Assembly (NCBI GenBank): GCA_010909725.1
Contig: JAACMV010000024.1
Span: 434,001 to 498,000 of the forward strand
Direction: 5' to 3'
DNA: 64,000 nt
Source of the DNA: Picochlorum sp. 'celeri'
Lineage: Eukaryota; Chlorophyta; Trebouxiophyceae
The notes beneath the pieces were generated by a model. It made no database searches and was not told the origin of the DNA. It was given only the letters and a program-made list of their open reading frames with translations. Numbering within the stretch: the stretch's first letter is position 1; every line of letters begins with the position of its first letter. Of the stretch, positions 44,864 through 56,002 are shown piece by piece. A program made the translations under genes and the position numbers.

Positions 44864-45099
44864 GAATCGGTCGTCGACAAGAGCGGGCTTGTATGTTGGC
44901 ATGATACAATTCGTTACATTTTATTGTTATTTCAAATATTGTCAGCACACTTATCGCATACTATGGGCGAGTTTCGAAACTGAGCAAGATGACGGAAGTC
45001 ATAGGATGAGAGTAGCAGACAGATACAAGTCAAATGCAAAACTCGCAAGTTAATTCGTCCATTTGCGATCATTCAAATCACATATATTTGTGTGAGAAC

Positions 45100-45705
45100 T
45101 TGTTTGGAATATGTACCAGTCGCATTACTGGTGAGTCTGACTGTTGATTTTTTCATACAACCAGGAGAAGTTGACACCAGTGTTCTCGATGATTATGAGT
45201 ATTGCTGTCTGTAGGGGATGAAATTCAAGTTGCAGATGCACTGATCTTCCTGTTGGGGGCATTGTTGTTTCCTCTGTATCAATATGCCTTTGGTTTTGGT
45301 AGAAAGTCAGTATGAAAAGTTGTGGGCCATAAAAGCGTATGCTATTTTGTCCATCCTGTTGATCGGAGAGGTGGGTACTTCACATCTATGATACATATAT
45401 ATGAATGGTTAAAACGAATAGTGGTATGTATGCAGTGCTTCATTCGGTTTTGGTTGTATCATGTCATGTTTGGACCAAATGCTATTGACCCAGATGTTGC
45501 CATGGCTTATCCTCCCATCCCAAAGGCTGTCATGTATTATTTAGGATATGGAAACAGTACTTCATATCTTTTTAGAGCAATGGACCTGTTTGAAAAGTCA
45601 ATGGATGTCGCTGGCATCGGAGCATGTGTTGTTGGGCTGTTTGTAGTGAAAGAGTATGTCAGCAGCCAGGGTGGAGGCGAAGAAGCAGGCAGCGTCAAAG
45701 AGTAA
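45100..45705 (+). CDS. Small membrane protein of unknown function (3' part clear)
   Basis: The 3' part is coherent: GDEIQVADALIFLLGALLFP and LYQYAFGF form a hydrophobic helix near 45220-45300. After a probable one-base break comes ESQYEKLWAIKAYAILSILL, another helix. An intron at about 45370-45435 leads to CFIRFWLYHVMFGPNAIDPD, VAMAYPPIPKAVMYYLGYG, and a last helix VAGIGACVVGLFVVKEYVSS before a Gly/Glu-rich tail and stop at 45705. Two or three TM helices are likely. The 5' end is unclear, and I recognise no family. Confidence 0.45.
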
Positions 45706-45891
45706 AAAACGAGAATAGACAGCTGAACTAATCCATAACGATTCTTAGTATTACCCTGTGAAGAGTACTCCTGTGACTAACTGTTGCCTGGTGAACATAA
45801 GGTCTAATAATTGCTCTGATTTTGCTATCCGCCACTGTTCTCAAGAGCTCCCATCTTACCCTCTGAATCAGACATATCTCGTTAATGAGAG

Positions 45892-46765
45892 TCACTTTGA
45901 ACTCCGGAGCAAGCGTATTACCGACGTTTGGTCAGCTCTTCCAGGACAATTTTTTTTCACCCGCTTTGCAGTTCGTTTCCTCTGCACATCACTGTCATTC
46001 ACACCTTGATCCCAATCAATATCCGAATCCAAAAGAACGCTCGATTTTCGCTTCGAGGCATTCGTTGGTATGCCTTCCATCGAGAGGACTCGGTCCTTTC
46101 TTGTCTCCCTGCATGGGCTGCGACAGATGCTCATTGTTGGCCTTCTGTATATACGGCTTGTACCAATCAATGGCTGTCACATTCATACTTTTACTTGCAT
46201 ACGACTGATTTGTATGACAGGATTTGAAAAATCTCTTGCTCCTGTTCAATGGCTCTTTCTTTCGCACGTTCAAATGCATGTGGCCGTTCATCCATCTCTT
46301 TCAACACATCTTCCATCGCTTTGGATCCCTCTACATCCTGGATCAAGCACATAATATGCTGACAGGCCAATCTACTCAAAATAATTTTGTCGCTTCTGCC
46401 TACCAATCGCGGATCTGTTCACAAATGGAGCAACTGGAAGCCACTTTGCCGCAACTGCCTTTTCAAGTGCCCGAGACTGTTTTGCGAACGAGAGGACCTT
46501 AGCATCCTGGCGTTTCAAGCCAGCAAGACAACGAACATATGAGCTAATCAGTGGAGCACCATCATCGTCATCTCCGTCCTCGAGTCGTGCAATATCGAGG
46601 ATTGCTTCTGCACAGAAATTCAATTCAATTTTCAAAAGAGTCCTTTTTCACCGCTATTCGTCATTCATACCTTTCCCTACTGGATCCATAAATTCAAAAA
46701 TGTACTCATAATATAGCCCACCATCCGGCAGAGGGAGTATTTCCCTCGATGTGATCTAAAGAGTC
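45892..46765 (-). CDS. Unknown charged helical protein; frame breaks
   Basis: Reverse-strand segments run in order. First is ILPLPDGGLYYEYIFEFMDP near 46720. A GT-AG intron follows (about 46613-46672), then EAILDIARLEDGDDDDGAPL, ISSYVRCLAGLKRQDAKVLS, and ALEKAVAAKWLPVAPFVNRS. After a break near 46375 the text is LACQHIMCLIQDVEGSKAM with DERPHAFERAKERAIEQEQE. After another break it is MNVTAIDWYKPYIQKANNEH, and finally SDIDWDQGVNDSDVQRKRTA to a stop at 45892. The basic tail (KRTAKRVKK) may be a nuclear localisation signal. No family recognised. The start lies upstream of 46720 and is not fixed. Confidence 0.45.
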
Positions 46766-46824
46766 TTTTTAAGGCCAATTGGCCTTGCAAGGAACAAAGG
46801 ACTTCTCATTCCGACTCATCGCCA

Positions 46825-48028
46825 ATGCACTTGGTCAAATACAAAAATAATTTCATTGATATATCGTATTGTAGATCAGAGGAGCGTTTCATGATGACTG
46901 CTCTTGGTAGGACGGCACGGCATGTCAGTGCGTTTCAGGCTGTTGTTCCATTTCGATGCATGTATCCATGTCGCACAGATATAATTAGAAGAAAAGGATT
47001 GTTTAGATGCTATTCAACGGCACCAGATGGCTCGAGGACAGACGAAGTTCTGAGGACACTGAGTGAGAACGGGCAAGTCTCCATCATTGTCGTCGATGGA
47101 ACTCGTCTCGTTCAGGAGGTATGATTTATTATTTTAAATTTTGAATGTGATGATGGAGCGGGATTGTCCTATGCGCTTACTTGGATGTATACTACTTGTA
47201 CAGGCTTGTACACGCCATAATACTGCACCAACAGCGTCAGCTGCTCTAGGGAGAGCAATCCTTGGTACATTGATGATGTCTTGCTTTCGAGGGGAGGGAG
47301 AGAAGACGCAAGTGACGTTCAAGGGTGATGGTCCGTTTGGGATGATACAGGTGGTCAGTGAGTCCTCAGGTCAGGTCAAAGGTCTGATAGGGAACCCAGA
47401 AGTGAATTTTCCTCTGCGAGATAGTGATAATAAGCTGATGTGTCTCAGGGGGTTGGACGGGGAGTACTATCGGTTGTCAGATCGCTTCCTTTTACAGACA
47501 AAGGCTGGCAGGCACCATATACAGGCATGGTTCCAATCACTACAGGGGAAATTGCAGAGGATCTTGCCACATATTTGGCAGATTCTGAACAAGTACAATC
47601 AGCACTTGGGCTCGGTGTTTCTGTCGGTAGAGATTTGCAGATTGATGCTGCAGGAGGTTTTCTTGTCCAGGTTTTGCCTTTTGCAGAGGAGGAGACTATT
47701 GCTCAGTTGGAACTCAACATATCGAAAGCAGGAAGTATGAGTAAGATGCTCAAAGACGGATTGAATCCAAAGCAAATAACATGATATTTTATTGGAAGGA
47801 TTGGGTTCTGGGGGTGTGATGGATTCTCCCTGCAACCAACATATGGGACCATGTGAGCCAGAAAGCTTGAAATCAAGAATGGCGAGTGCCGTGGCTGCAT
47901 TAGGTGAGAAGGAAGTGAAAGATATTATAGAAGAGCAAGGACACGTGGAAGTGACATGCGAATTCTGCAAACAAACGTATCAATTCACAGAAGAGCAAAT
48001 CATGGAAGTACTGCAAGACAGCGAGTGA
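46825..48028 (+). CDS. HSP33 redox-regulated chaperone, organelle-targeted; frame breaks
   Basis: Holdase activated by oxidative unfolding of a zinc-binding Cys domain. Exon 1 (46825-47118) carries an Arg/Ser-rich leader and the start of the domain (LRTLSENGQVSIIVVDGTRL). Exon 2 starts at 47204: HNTAPTASAALGRAILGTLM, KGDGPFGMIQVVSESSGQVK, IGNPEVNFPL. A break near 47430 leads to VGRGVLSVVRSLPFTDKGWQ, YTGMVPITTGEIAEDLATYL, ADSEQVQSALGLGV and AAGGFLVQVLPFAEEE. A second break near 47782 and two more near 47825-47850 precede GPCEPESLKSRMASAVAALG, EVTCEFCKQTYQFTEEQI. The redox domain thus shows one Cys in the first position (GPCEP) and CEFC in the second, instead of the bacterial CxC plus CxxC. The presequence could serve mitochondrion or plastid. 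Confidence 0.85.
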
Positions 48029-48356
48029 TATGACATATTTGTTTCTTATTTCTTATTTCATTGTCGCAAATGTAATTCATTCATAGCTCGATTCTTCATC
48101 GGTGCAGTCTACTTGATGAATAATCATCGACATGCTTCAAAATGTGTCACAGCAGGCGCTAGCCTCTCAGGCTCGAGAGTGAACCTCTTCGCTGAGAGAG
48201 GTTCACTGCAGTGAGAGGGCCCATCTCAAACAAGGTGATTGCCTTTGATGTCGGATTCCTCCTCCAAAGTCTATTAATATCAATAAAAATATACCATGTA
48301 TCATTAATATACCGCAATGCCTATATGAGGCGCTCTATTTGTACTGTACTTGGGTC
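48029..48356. other. Intergenic stretch with one hairpin
   Basis: About 330 bp between HSP33 and XRCC2, both on +. The only structure I see is the hairpin at 48179-48206 (listed separately). No conserved frame. Confidence 0.5.
48179..48206. repeat. Inverted repeat, 10-bp perfect stem with 8-nt loop
   Basis: Arms GTGAACCTCT and AGAGGTTCAC are exactly complementary, separated by TCGCTGAG. It lies 150 bp after the HSP33 stop and 150 bp before the XRCC2 start. It could be a 3' UTR hairpin of HSP33 mRNA or a protein-binding dyad. Function unknown. Confidence 0.65.
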
Positions 48357-49396
48357 ATGGATGAGGCAACACTTGCACTCTTAAAACCCGATGAGAGTCT
48401 TGGACAGTATCTCTCTCGGAGTAAAAAGATAAATAGAGTCTGGAGTGCCAGTTTTGGATAGATGTACAGGCATTTCATAGGTCTGATGTGGTGGAGTTAA
48501 GTGGGGTAGTTGGTTCAGGCAAGACGGAATTTTTATACTCTGTACGTGCGCCATGCCGTGGATACTTTGCAGAAGAAGATGCATGTTGCTTATCATTTGT
48601 GCTGTAGGTCGCTGTATCGTGTATATTGCCACGTGTGGCCAATGGTGTGGACTTTGGTGGAGAGGTCAACATGTGATATTCCTGGATTTGGATTATAAAT
48701 TCGACATTTTTAGGGTGTCGAATCTGCTGCAGCATAGAATACAAAGTACTCTGAGAGCTTCAAGGTATGGATGATGGTGATATTGCTTTTATATGGTCGC
48801 TGACGAATTGTTGTCGATGAGTGTAGGTCGGCAGGATCTACCAAGCTCAATGTGGAGATTGTAGAAATTGTGACGCAGACATTCGAGAGACTTCATGTGT
48901 TTCGATGTGAAACAGCTTTCAATTTCTAGCTACGCTCAAGAGTTTGTCGATTGATTTCCTTCCGACATTGTATAGTGAGGGAGGATCACTTGGTGCAATC
49001 CTGGTGGATGACATTTCATCCTATTGGGATGTCCAAAAGGAATTAAAGGAACATAGACGATCGTCTTCTCGACGTCATAGCTCGAGCAAGGAAGGCACAA
49101 GTACTCTAGAAAGTATTCGAAAGACTTTAGAGGAGCTTCAAACATTATGTCAAGTTCCTATATTTGTCACACGGAGGGTGCCTCGAGCAGTACGTGAGAA
49201 CCCATCGTACGAGCTCAATGCTCTGTGGACAGACTTTATAACAAAGTCGGCCAGTTTAGGGATACTAGGTAAGCAGCCATCAATTGCTGCTCCTTGTAGG
49301 CCGAATGTTCGTAGAATATCATGGGTTAAACCAGAGTTGCACACAGAAGTCAACTTTGTGATTGAAAAAGGTGGTGGAGTTCAATCCTGTTCATAG
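48357..49396 (+). CDS. XRCC2: XRCC2-like RAD51 paralogue; frame breaks
   Basis: DNA double-strand-break repair protein of the RAD51 paralogue complexes. The ATG at 48357 opens MDEATLALLKPDESLGQYLS. A break near 48455 leads to GVPVLDRCTGIS and VVELSGVVGSGKTEFLY, where Walker A (GSGKTE) with Glu after Thr and the LY pair are XRCC2-like. After further breaks the Walker-B-like strand reads VIFLDLDYKFDIFRV followed by SNLLQHRIQ, matching the FIDTDYHFDMLRL block of animal XRCC2. An intron near 48765-48825 separates it from the C-terminal part, where LGAILVDDISSYWDVQKELK and VPIFVTRRVPRAVRENP are clear. The end FVIEKGGGVQSCS matches the FxIxxxGV tail. The 3' exon from about 48944 is open to the stop. 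Confidence 0.82.
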
Positions 49397-49492
49397 AAAT
49401 GTATGTGTCAAATATCGAACCTAATGTTACAACTCATATCCAAAGAAGACAAATCCAAATATCCGATAATAACCACAGCCACATGGCATGGC

Positions 49493-51437
<1,945 letters not shown>

Positions 51438-51621
51438 ACTAGTTATATATTCGTATAAATACAAGATTCTTGGAAGGGTGATTGTTGGCTATGAGGGGAT
51501 GATAGCATGCTGGATTGTTTACTTGATCCTGTCAAATCACATTGTTGACCGGAGGTCTCTTTGCAATTCTATCACCTTGTTCTCTTTTGCAAAACATATT
51601 ACAACATCAATTCAGAGGAAA

Positions 51622-52500
51622 CTACTTTAAGCAATTACCTCCTGAAAAACATACAGAGGCAAAGATAATCACGGCTATCAGGATGACGACGAGAACAACA
51701 ATGATTTGTACTTTGAAATTCTGCCACCACATTTTGTTCCTCAGACTCCTCCCAGTCTTATGAAATTTATCAGCTTGGAAACGCAAATTGTCAGTCTTAT
51801 CAACAAGAAGTTCAATCTTCTCACCTCGTTCGAGGACTCGTTCAATATTCTCTACCATGATGCCTTTGACTTCGTCAACCTTCTTCTGGACCTCTGCTGC
51901 TTTGGAGACTTCGTCGGGATGGGTCTCGCAGTACTCCATCCAGTATTTCAGTCTCGCTCCAAATGATTTATCTAAAGAATGTGCCGAGGCAGAGGCACCC
52001 TTGTCTGCCCATTTGGCAAACCACTCATCCCTGACTTTTTCAACAAAAGCAAAGGGAATGGCCCTCCCATATGCGTCGTCAGCAACAGCTAGGAATGTAT
52101 ATCCTTGAGAAGATAGATAGTTGAATGCTACACAAGGGAAGAAAGGTCCTGTCAGGAGCACAAGTAGACAAGCGACAAGTGATCGGCTTGAGCCGGGTTG
52201 GAATACGTACTATGACCATCACAAGAGTAGGTAAACTTGGCATTGTTTCCCTGAGATCCTTTTTCAAGTGCCTGTATGGACATGTGTGTATTAGTTTGTG
52301 AATATACGAAAATGACAGAGATCACTCCGGACACGCTGTCGACGCGTTCGCCCTGCCATTGCTGTATCTTCTCTTAGAAAGCATTTTAACGCAGTCATAT
52401 ATCACACCTGAATGGCAATAACGCTAAAGTTGCCTGTGTATGCTGTGTAATCAGCAAGGACCGTTGTCCCACGGGCAACGAAACTGTAAATAAGAGGCAT
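51622..52500 (-). CDS. R-SNARE, longin-type synaptobrevin (VAMP7/VAMP72-like)
   Basis: Vesicle-fusion SNARE of the endosomal/plasma-membrane route. Three exons (52408-52500, 52211-52271, 51622-52127) join in phase to 219 residues. The longin domain spans residues 1-120: [51 protein letters not shown] and [20 protein letters not shown]. The SNARE motif follows: [20 protein letters not shown] with the zero-layer Arg, [40 protein letters not shown] then starts the C-terminal membrane anchor. Length and order are typical of the plant VAMP72 group. The frame is intact. Confidence 0.95.
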
Positions 52501-52767
52501 CCTATGAGTGTATCCGCCTCTATTTTGCCATGAAAATATGGAAATATTTCATGAATGAGTTGGATGGGGGTGGTTGGCAGAGTCAAATGATTGGCGCGGA
52601 GGGGTCAGTGCCCTTGATGTATCAGAGAGAGCAACATGCGCAGGGCACGCGCGAGCGACACTTGGATCTATTTATATATACATCTGACGCAGGCCTCACA
52701 TGGTAGGAGAAGTTAGGGTGGTGATGCGCGACTCGATGAGAATATCGTTACAAATAGAAGACAAACG

Positions 52768-54681
52768 TTAGAGAATTCCAGTGCTGCCACAGCAACTTGG
52801 TGGTTCCATGAACCTCACATCAACCTCTGCTGCGGGGTCGACAGCTGCTGTAGCTCCTCCAGATGTAATAGAACCTGCCTTTTCACCAATATGGCCCATG
52901 AGAAGGGCACCTACCATGTATCCAAAGACAACAGCAACAATGATGCCAATGTTGAATGTCATGACAATGAGCATGAGCATGTAATCCAAAAATACAACAA
53001 TACCAGAGAATGCAGAGCGGACAATGTTCCTCTTGAATTGGGCCTTTGTAAACTTGCACCATCCAAACAACTCATCGAATGCTCTCACACCAAAGTTTTT
53101 GACACGTTGGCCAGTTGTTTCTGTCGTGTCTTTTGATGAGCTACCTCCACAACATCCCTCTCCACTGCTATTTCCTGCACCGATTGGGTCTCTTTCATCA
53201 TCGGATTTCTGATCTTCTAAGCGTCCACCGCATGCAATATTGCGGCAAGGCAAAATTGGGCGCTTGGAAGCCCACGTGAGCTCTTGCTGGATCCTGAAAG
53301 CTTTCAACCACTGAACCAAAACTGCTCCGAAGAAACAGGCAACGAGGGTTCCAAAGTAATATCCTCCATTTGTTGGTACCCATTCTTTAATCAAAACAAT
53401 GTCTCGAATACCAGTGTGGAGCCACATTCTCATTGGTGGCAAGCCCTGCTCCTCCCCAGTTCCGCAAAGCTGAGAGAAATCATCTCCTGTTGATGTGCAC
53501 ATGGCAAAGAATTTCGAGCATCCTGCCATATACGGCATTCCCAAGCATATTTCTGATAATGAATCCAATGGATGTGGGCAATTGCTGATGGATGTACATT
53601 TTTCACATCCAACCATGCCATGGTCAGAGCAAAGAGAGATGACAGTATTGGTAGCTTCCTCTGTGCTTGGGGCAGATGGAATTGGCTTTTCTGTTGAGCA
53701 CTGCGCCACAACAGATCCTGGTGAGAAGCAAAGACTGTTGTAATTGGAGCAGTCTCTCATGGAACTCATCTCCTCACAGATTGTTCCCAAAAGGCTGAAG
53801 GGCGAACACCAATCACCCTCTGCAGTCCCATTTGTGCATGCTGTTCTGAAGGAGCAACCAACCATATTTGGCATCGAAATGCACAAATTTTCCAAGTCTT
53901 CCTGCACAATTGATTCTGGCATGATGTAATCGGCACAAGAAGCCTGTGTTGGATCTGAAATGCAGGAGTCATTGGAACTGGCAGTGTTGGTATTCTCCAT
54001 ATCGCCCATGTCAGCAGCACTTGGTGAAGGCTTTCCAGTACAAAGGCTGCTAAATGCACTCTCCTCTGCTGTAACCTTACAGAAGTCAACCCAAATTTCG
54101 CAACCTGTCATCCACATTCCCAAGCAGACTGTCGAAATAGACTGCAATGGATTGGGGCACTGTTGCCTAATGACCAACTCTGTCGAATCTTTTGGTACAT
54201 CTTTGCATGTTTCACAGCCCACCATATCTGGCATCGCGTTACACATGTTGATGGTTGCCTGATAAATGGTGTCTACAGATGGAATCCCCTCAATCACAGA
54301 ACTCTCCTTGCAGGCTGGAACATTCGTGCCATCAGAACAAAGCCTCTGATATTTTGTGCATTCTTGATTGGAATCAATTTCACTGCACGTTGTTAAAAGT
54401 AAACTCAAGGGATCGCACATACTATCCGTCTGTGAGACTGTCTTGCAAGCAGCAGCCATAGAACAACCTGTTGGCCATCCTGATTGGGACACACCCAAGC
54501 TCTCCTCCTTGCATATGGCATCCAAACTTTGCGTGACTTGATCTTGAGACACTTCAAAGGTAGAACAAGCGTCACTCGATGGATCCGTGAAGCATTCTTC
54601 CTGAGCACGTCCAGACCCAACTAGCAAGAGCAAAACCGCAACAAAAATTAGACCTGTGCTCTTATCAGTATACATTTTCAT
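52768..54681 (-). CDS. CTR/COPT-type copper transporter with a large Cys-Met-rich ectodomain
   Basis: High-affinity Cu(I) importer of the plasma membrane; single exon, 637 residues. A signal peptide (MKMYTDKSTGLIFVAVLLLL) precedes an ectodomain of about 390 residues with an internal duplication of two module types. Module B carries the Cys-Met motif: ICLGMPYMAGC (C-x2-M-x2-M-x2-C), VCLGMWMTGC, LCISMPNMVGC and MCNAMPDMVGC. This matches the CX2MX2MXC-type motif reported for Chlamydomonas CTR proteins. The CTR core follows: PPMRMWLHTGIRDIVLI before the first helices, an acidic/Cys cytosolic loop, and the TM2-TM3 block DYMLMLIVMTFNIGIIVAVV with the MxxxM pore motif. GYMVGALLMG then provides the GxxxG packing motif. 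Family members are usually under 250 residues without such ectodomains. Confidence 0.9.
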   Translation of the reverse strand: MKMYTDKSTGLIFVAVLLLLVGSGRAQEECFTDPSSDACSTFEVSQDQVTQSLDAICKEESLGVSQSGWPTGCSMAAACKTVSQTDSMCDPLSLLLTTCSEIDSNQECTKYQRLCSDGTNVPACKESSVIEGIPSVDTIYQATINMCNAMPDMVGCETCKDVPKDSTELVIRQQCPNPLQSISTVCLGMWMTGCEIWVDFCKVTAEESAFSSLCTGKPSPSAADMGDMENTNTASSNDSCISDPTQASCADYIMPESIVQEDLENLCISMPNMVGCSFRTACTNGTAEGDWCSPFSLLGTICEEMSSMRDCSNYNSLCFSPGSVVAQCSTEKPIPSAPSTEEATNTVISLCSDHGMVGCEKCTSISNCPHPLDSLSEICLGMPYMAGCSKFFAMCTSTGDDFSQLCGTGEEQGLPPMRMWLHTGIRDIVLIKEWVPTNGGYYFGTLVACFFGAVLVQWLKAFRIQQELTWASKRPILPCRNIACGGRLEDQKSDDERDPIGAGNSSGEGCCGGSSSKDTTETTGQRVKNFGVRAFDELFGWCKFTKAQFKRNIVRSAFSGIVVFLDYMLMLIVMTFNIGIIVAVVFGYMVGALLMGHIGEKAGSITSGGATAAVDPAAEVDVRFMEPPSCCGSTGIL

Positions 54682-54703
54682 GGGTATAATAGGATTTTTA
54701 ATA

Positions 54704-54937
54704 TCAATATAAACTCAAAATTCGTTTGTTGCTATCAATGTACCACTTTTCCAGCCGTTGCTGCGAGGTCAAGGGATGTTCCAGCTCCGTAAGGTGGTAT
54801 CCTAACTTTTGACCTGTTGCTTCCACCCAATAAGCTGTAAAAGTATATTTTGAATGAATAAACTGACAATTCCCAGTGCAGACACCACTGATATCCTGCG
54901 ATTGGATGACGATCTCGTCACGTATAGCGCAATCCAA
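54704..54937 (-). CDS. Possible small gene or last exon, unknown
   Basis: A 77-residue frame (MDCAIRDEIVIQSQ start) ends GYHLTELEHPLTSQQRLEKW and a stop at 54704, about 20 bp from the CTR start on the same strand. The C-terminal half looks coding. A short GT-AG interval inside it (33 nt) could be an intron but is smaller than others here. No family recognised. It may be only a chance frame in the CTR promoter. Confidence 0.25.
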   Translation of the reverse strand: MDCAIRDEIVIQSQDISGVCTGNCQFIHSKYTFTAYWVEATGQKLGYHLTELEHPLTSQQRLEKWYIDSNKRILSLY

Positions 54938-55156
54938 ATATACTTTAAGTTTTATTTACGAATCTCGCCCTTCTCAGATTGGTAGCATGATCCGGTCAAA
55001 TGATAATTTGAAACCGACCATGAAAGCATTTCTTGATGTCGAGATATTTTTTATTCTAAGGCGATAAGGCGATCTTTTCGAATGGGAGACTCAAGATGAC
55101 TTTAACATGATATAGAGAGTATCTGAATGGGTCAGGAGTAGAGCAAAGTCGTTGGA

Positions 55157-55906
55157 ATGCGCCAGCAGGCTGTCAGAGGAGTTGTTCGAGTGAACCACTC
55201 TTGCCACTCCGTGGGATTTAGGCGTCCTTATGATGCTGTATTTTCATATAGAAGTAGGTTTTATCAGGTTATGGCGTCTGGAAAGAGTCATCAGCACAGC
55301 GCTGAAATCTCGAGAACACTGCCAAAAGAAGAGTTTTATGTAAACGAAATAGAGGTGAAGAAAAGTAAATTTGTGGCGACCGCGTGGCATGTGGGATCTG
55401 CCGAAGAAGCAATGGCATTGATTGATCGATCGAAGGATGTTAGTGCGTCTCACAATTGTTTCGCGTATAGGATTGGAGGCGATTGCAGGGCATCTGATGA
55501 TGGTGAGCCATCAAATACAGCAGGGTCCCCGATTTTGAGGGTTATCGAAGGCATGAATTTAGATAATGTGGCAGTTATGGTAACCAGATATTTCGGAGGA
55601 ACAAAATTAGGAACTGGTGGACTCGTGCGAGCGTACAGTAGCGCAGCAAGGGAGTTGTTACAGCAAACTCCACTTGTAGAGTGCAAGCATGTGGTAGAAG
55701 TGACGGTAAAAGTCCCCGTGGATGCGATAGGAATAGCTTTTAGTGTTCTAGATTCTTTAGGGGCAGTTAAAAAAAATGAAGTCTTCGACGAGTCGGGTGG
55801 TAATACGTTCAACATAACATTCGCAGTTGATGCAGAGAAGGAAAACGATGCCCTGCAACAACTGAAAAATGGGAGCCGTGGTAGAATAGTTCTTGTCTCT
55901 GAATAA
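55157..55906 (+). CDS. YigZ/IMPACT-family (UPF0029) protein
   Basis: Single exon, 249 residues. The first ~45 residues are basic with Ser/His and could be an organelle leader; a second ATG at residue 39 (MASGKSHQHSAEIS) would give a cytosolic form. The Impact-N domain follows: EIEVKKSKFVATAWHVGSAE, SHNCFAYRIGG, SDDGEPSNTAGSPILRVIEG, VMVTRYFGGTKLGTGGLVRA with AYSSAARELL, the hallmark block. A C-terminal domain of about 70 residues corresponds to the DUF1949 domain of bacterial YigZ. Eukaryotic IMPACT proteins that block GCN2 activation carry an RWD domain instead, so this is the bacterial-type architecture. Function unknown. Confidence 0.88.
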   Translation: MRQQAVRGVVRVNHSCHSVGFRRPYDAVFSYRSRFYQVMASGKSHQHSAEISRTLPKEEFYVNEIEVKKSKFVATAWHVGSAEEAMALIDRSKDVSASHNCFAYRIGGDCRASDDGEPSNTAGSPILRVIEGMNLDNVAVMVTRYFGGTKLGTGGLVRAYSSAARELLQQTPLVECKHVVEVTVKVPVDAIGIAFSVLDSLGAVKKNEVFDESGGNTFNITFAVDAEKENDALQQLKNGSRGRIVLVSE

Positions 55907-56002
55907 ACACTCTTTACAATAGTAAGATTGGAAATGAGTTTTGCATGTAATGATCATAGTACAGTGAACGTTACGTTAGCATGTGTGCATGCGGCGTGTC
56001 GA

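Noticed and set aside
48357..49396. General RAD51/DMC1 recombinase
   Set aside because: The Walker A is GSGKTEFLY and the FLDLDYKFDIFRV strand is XRCC2-like; the helix-hairpin-helix N-terminus of RAD51 is missing.
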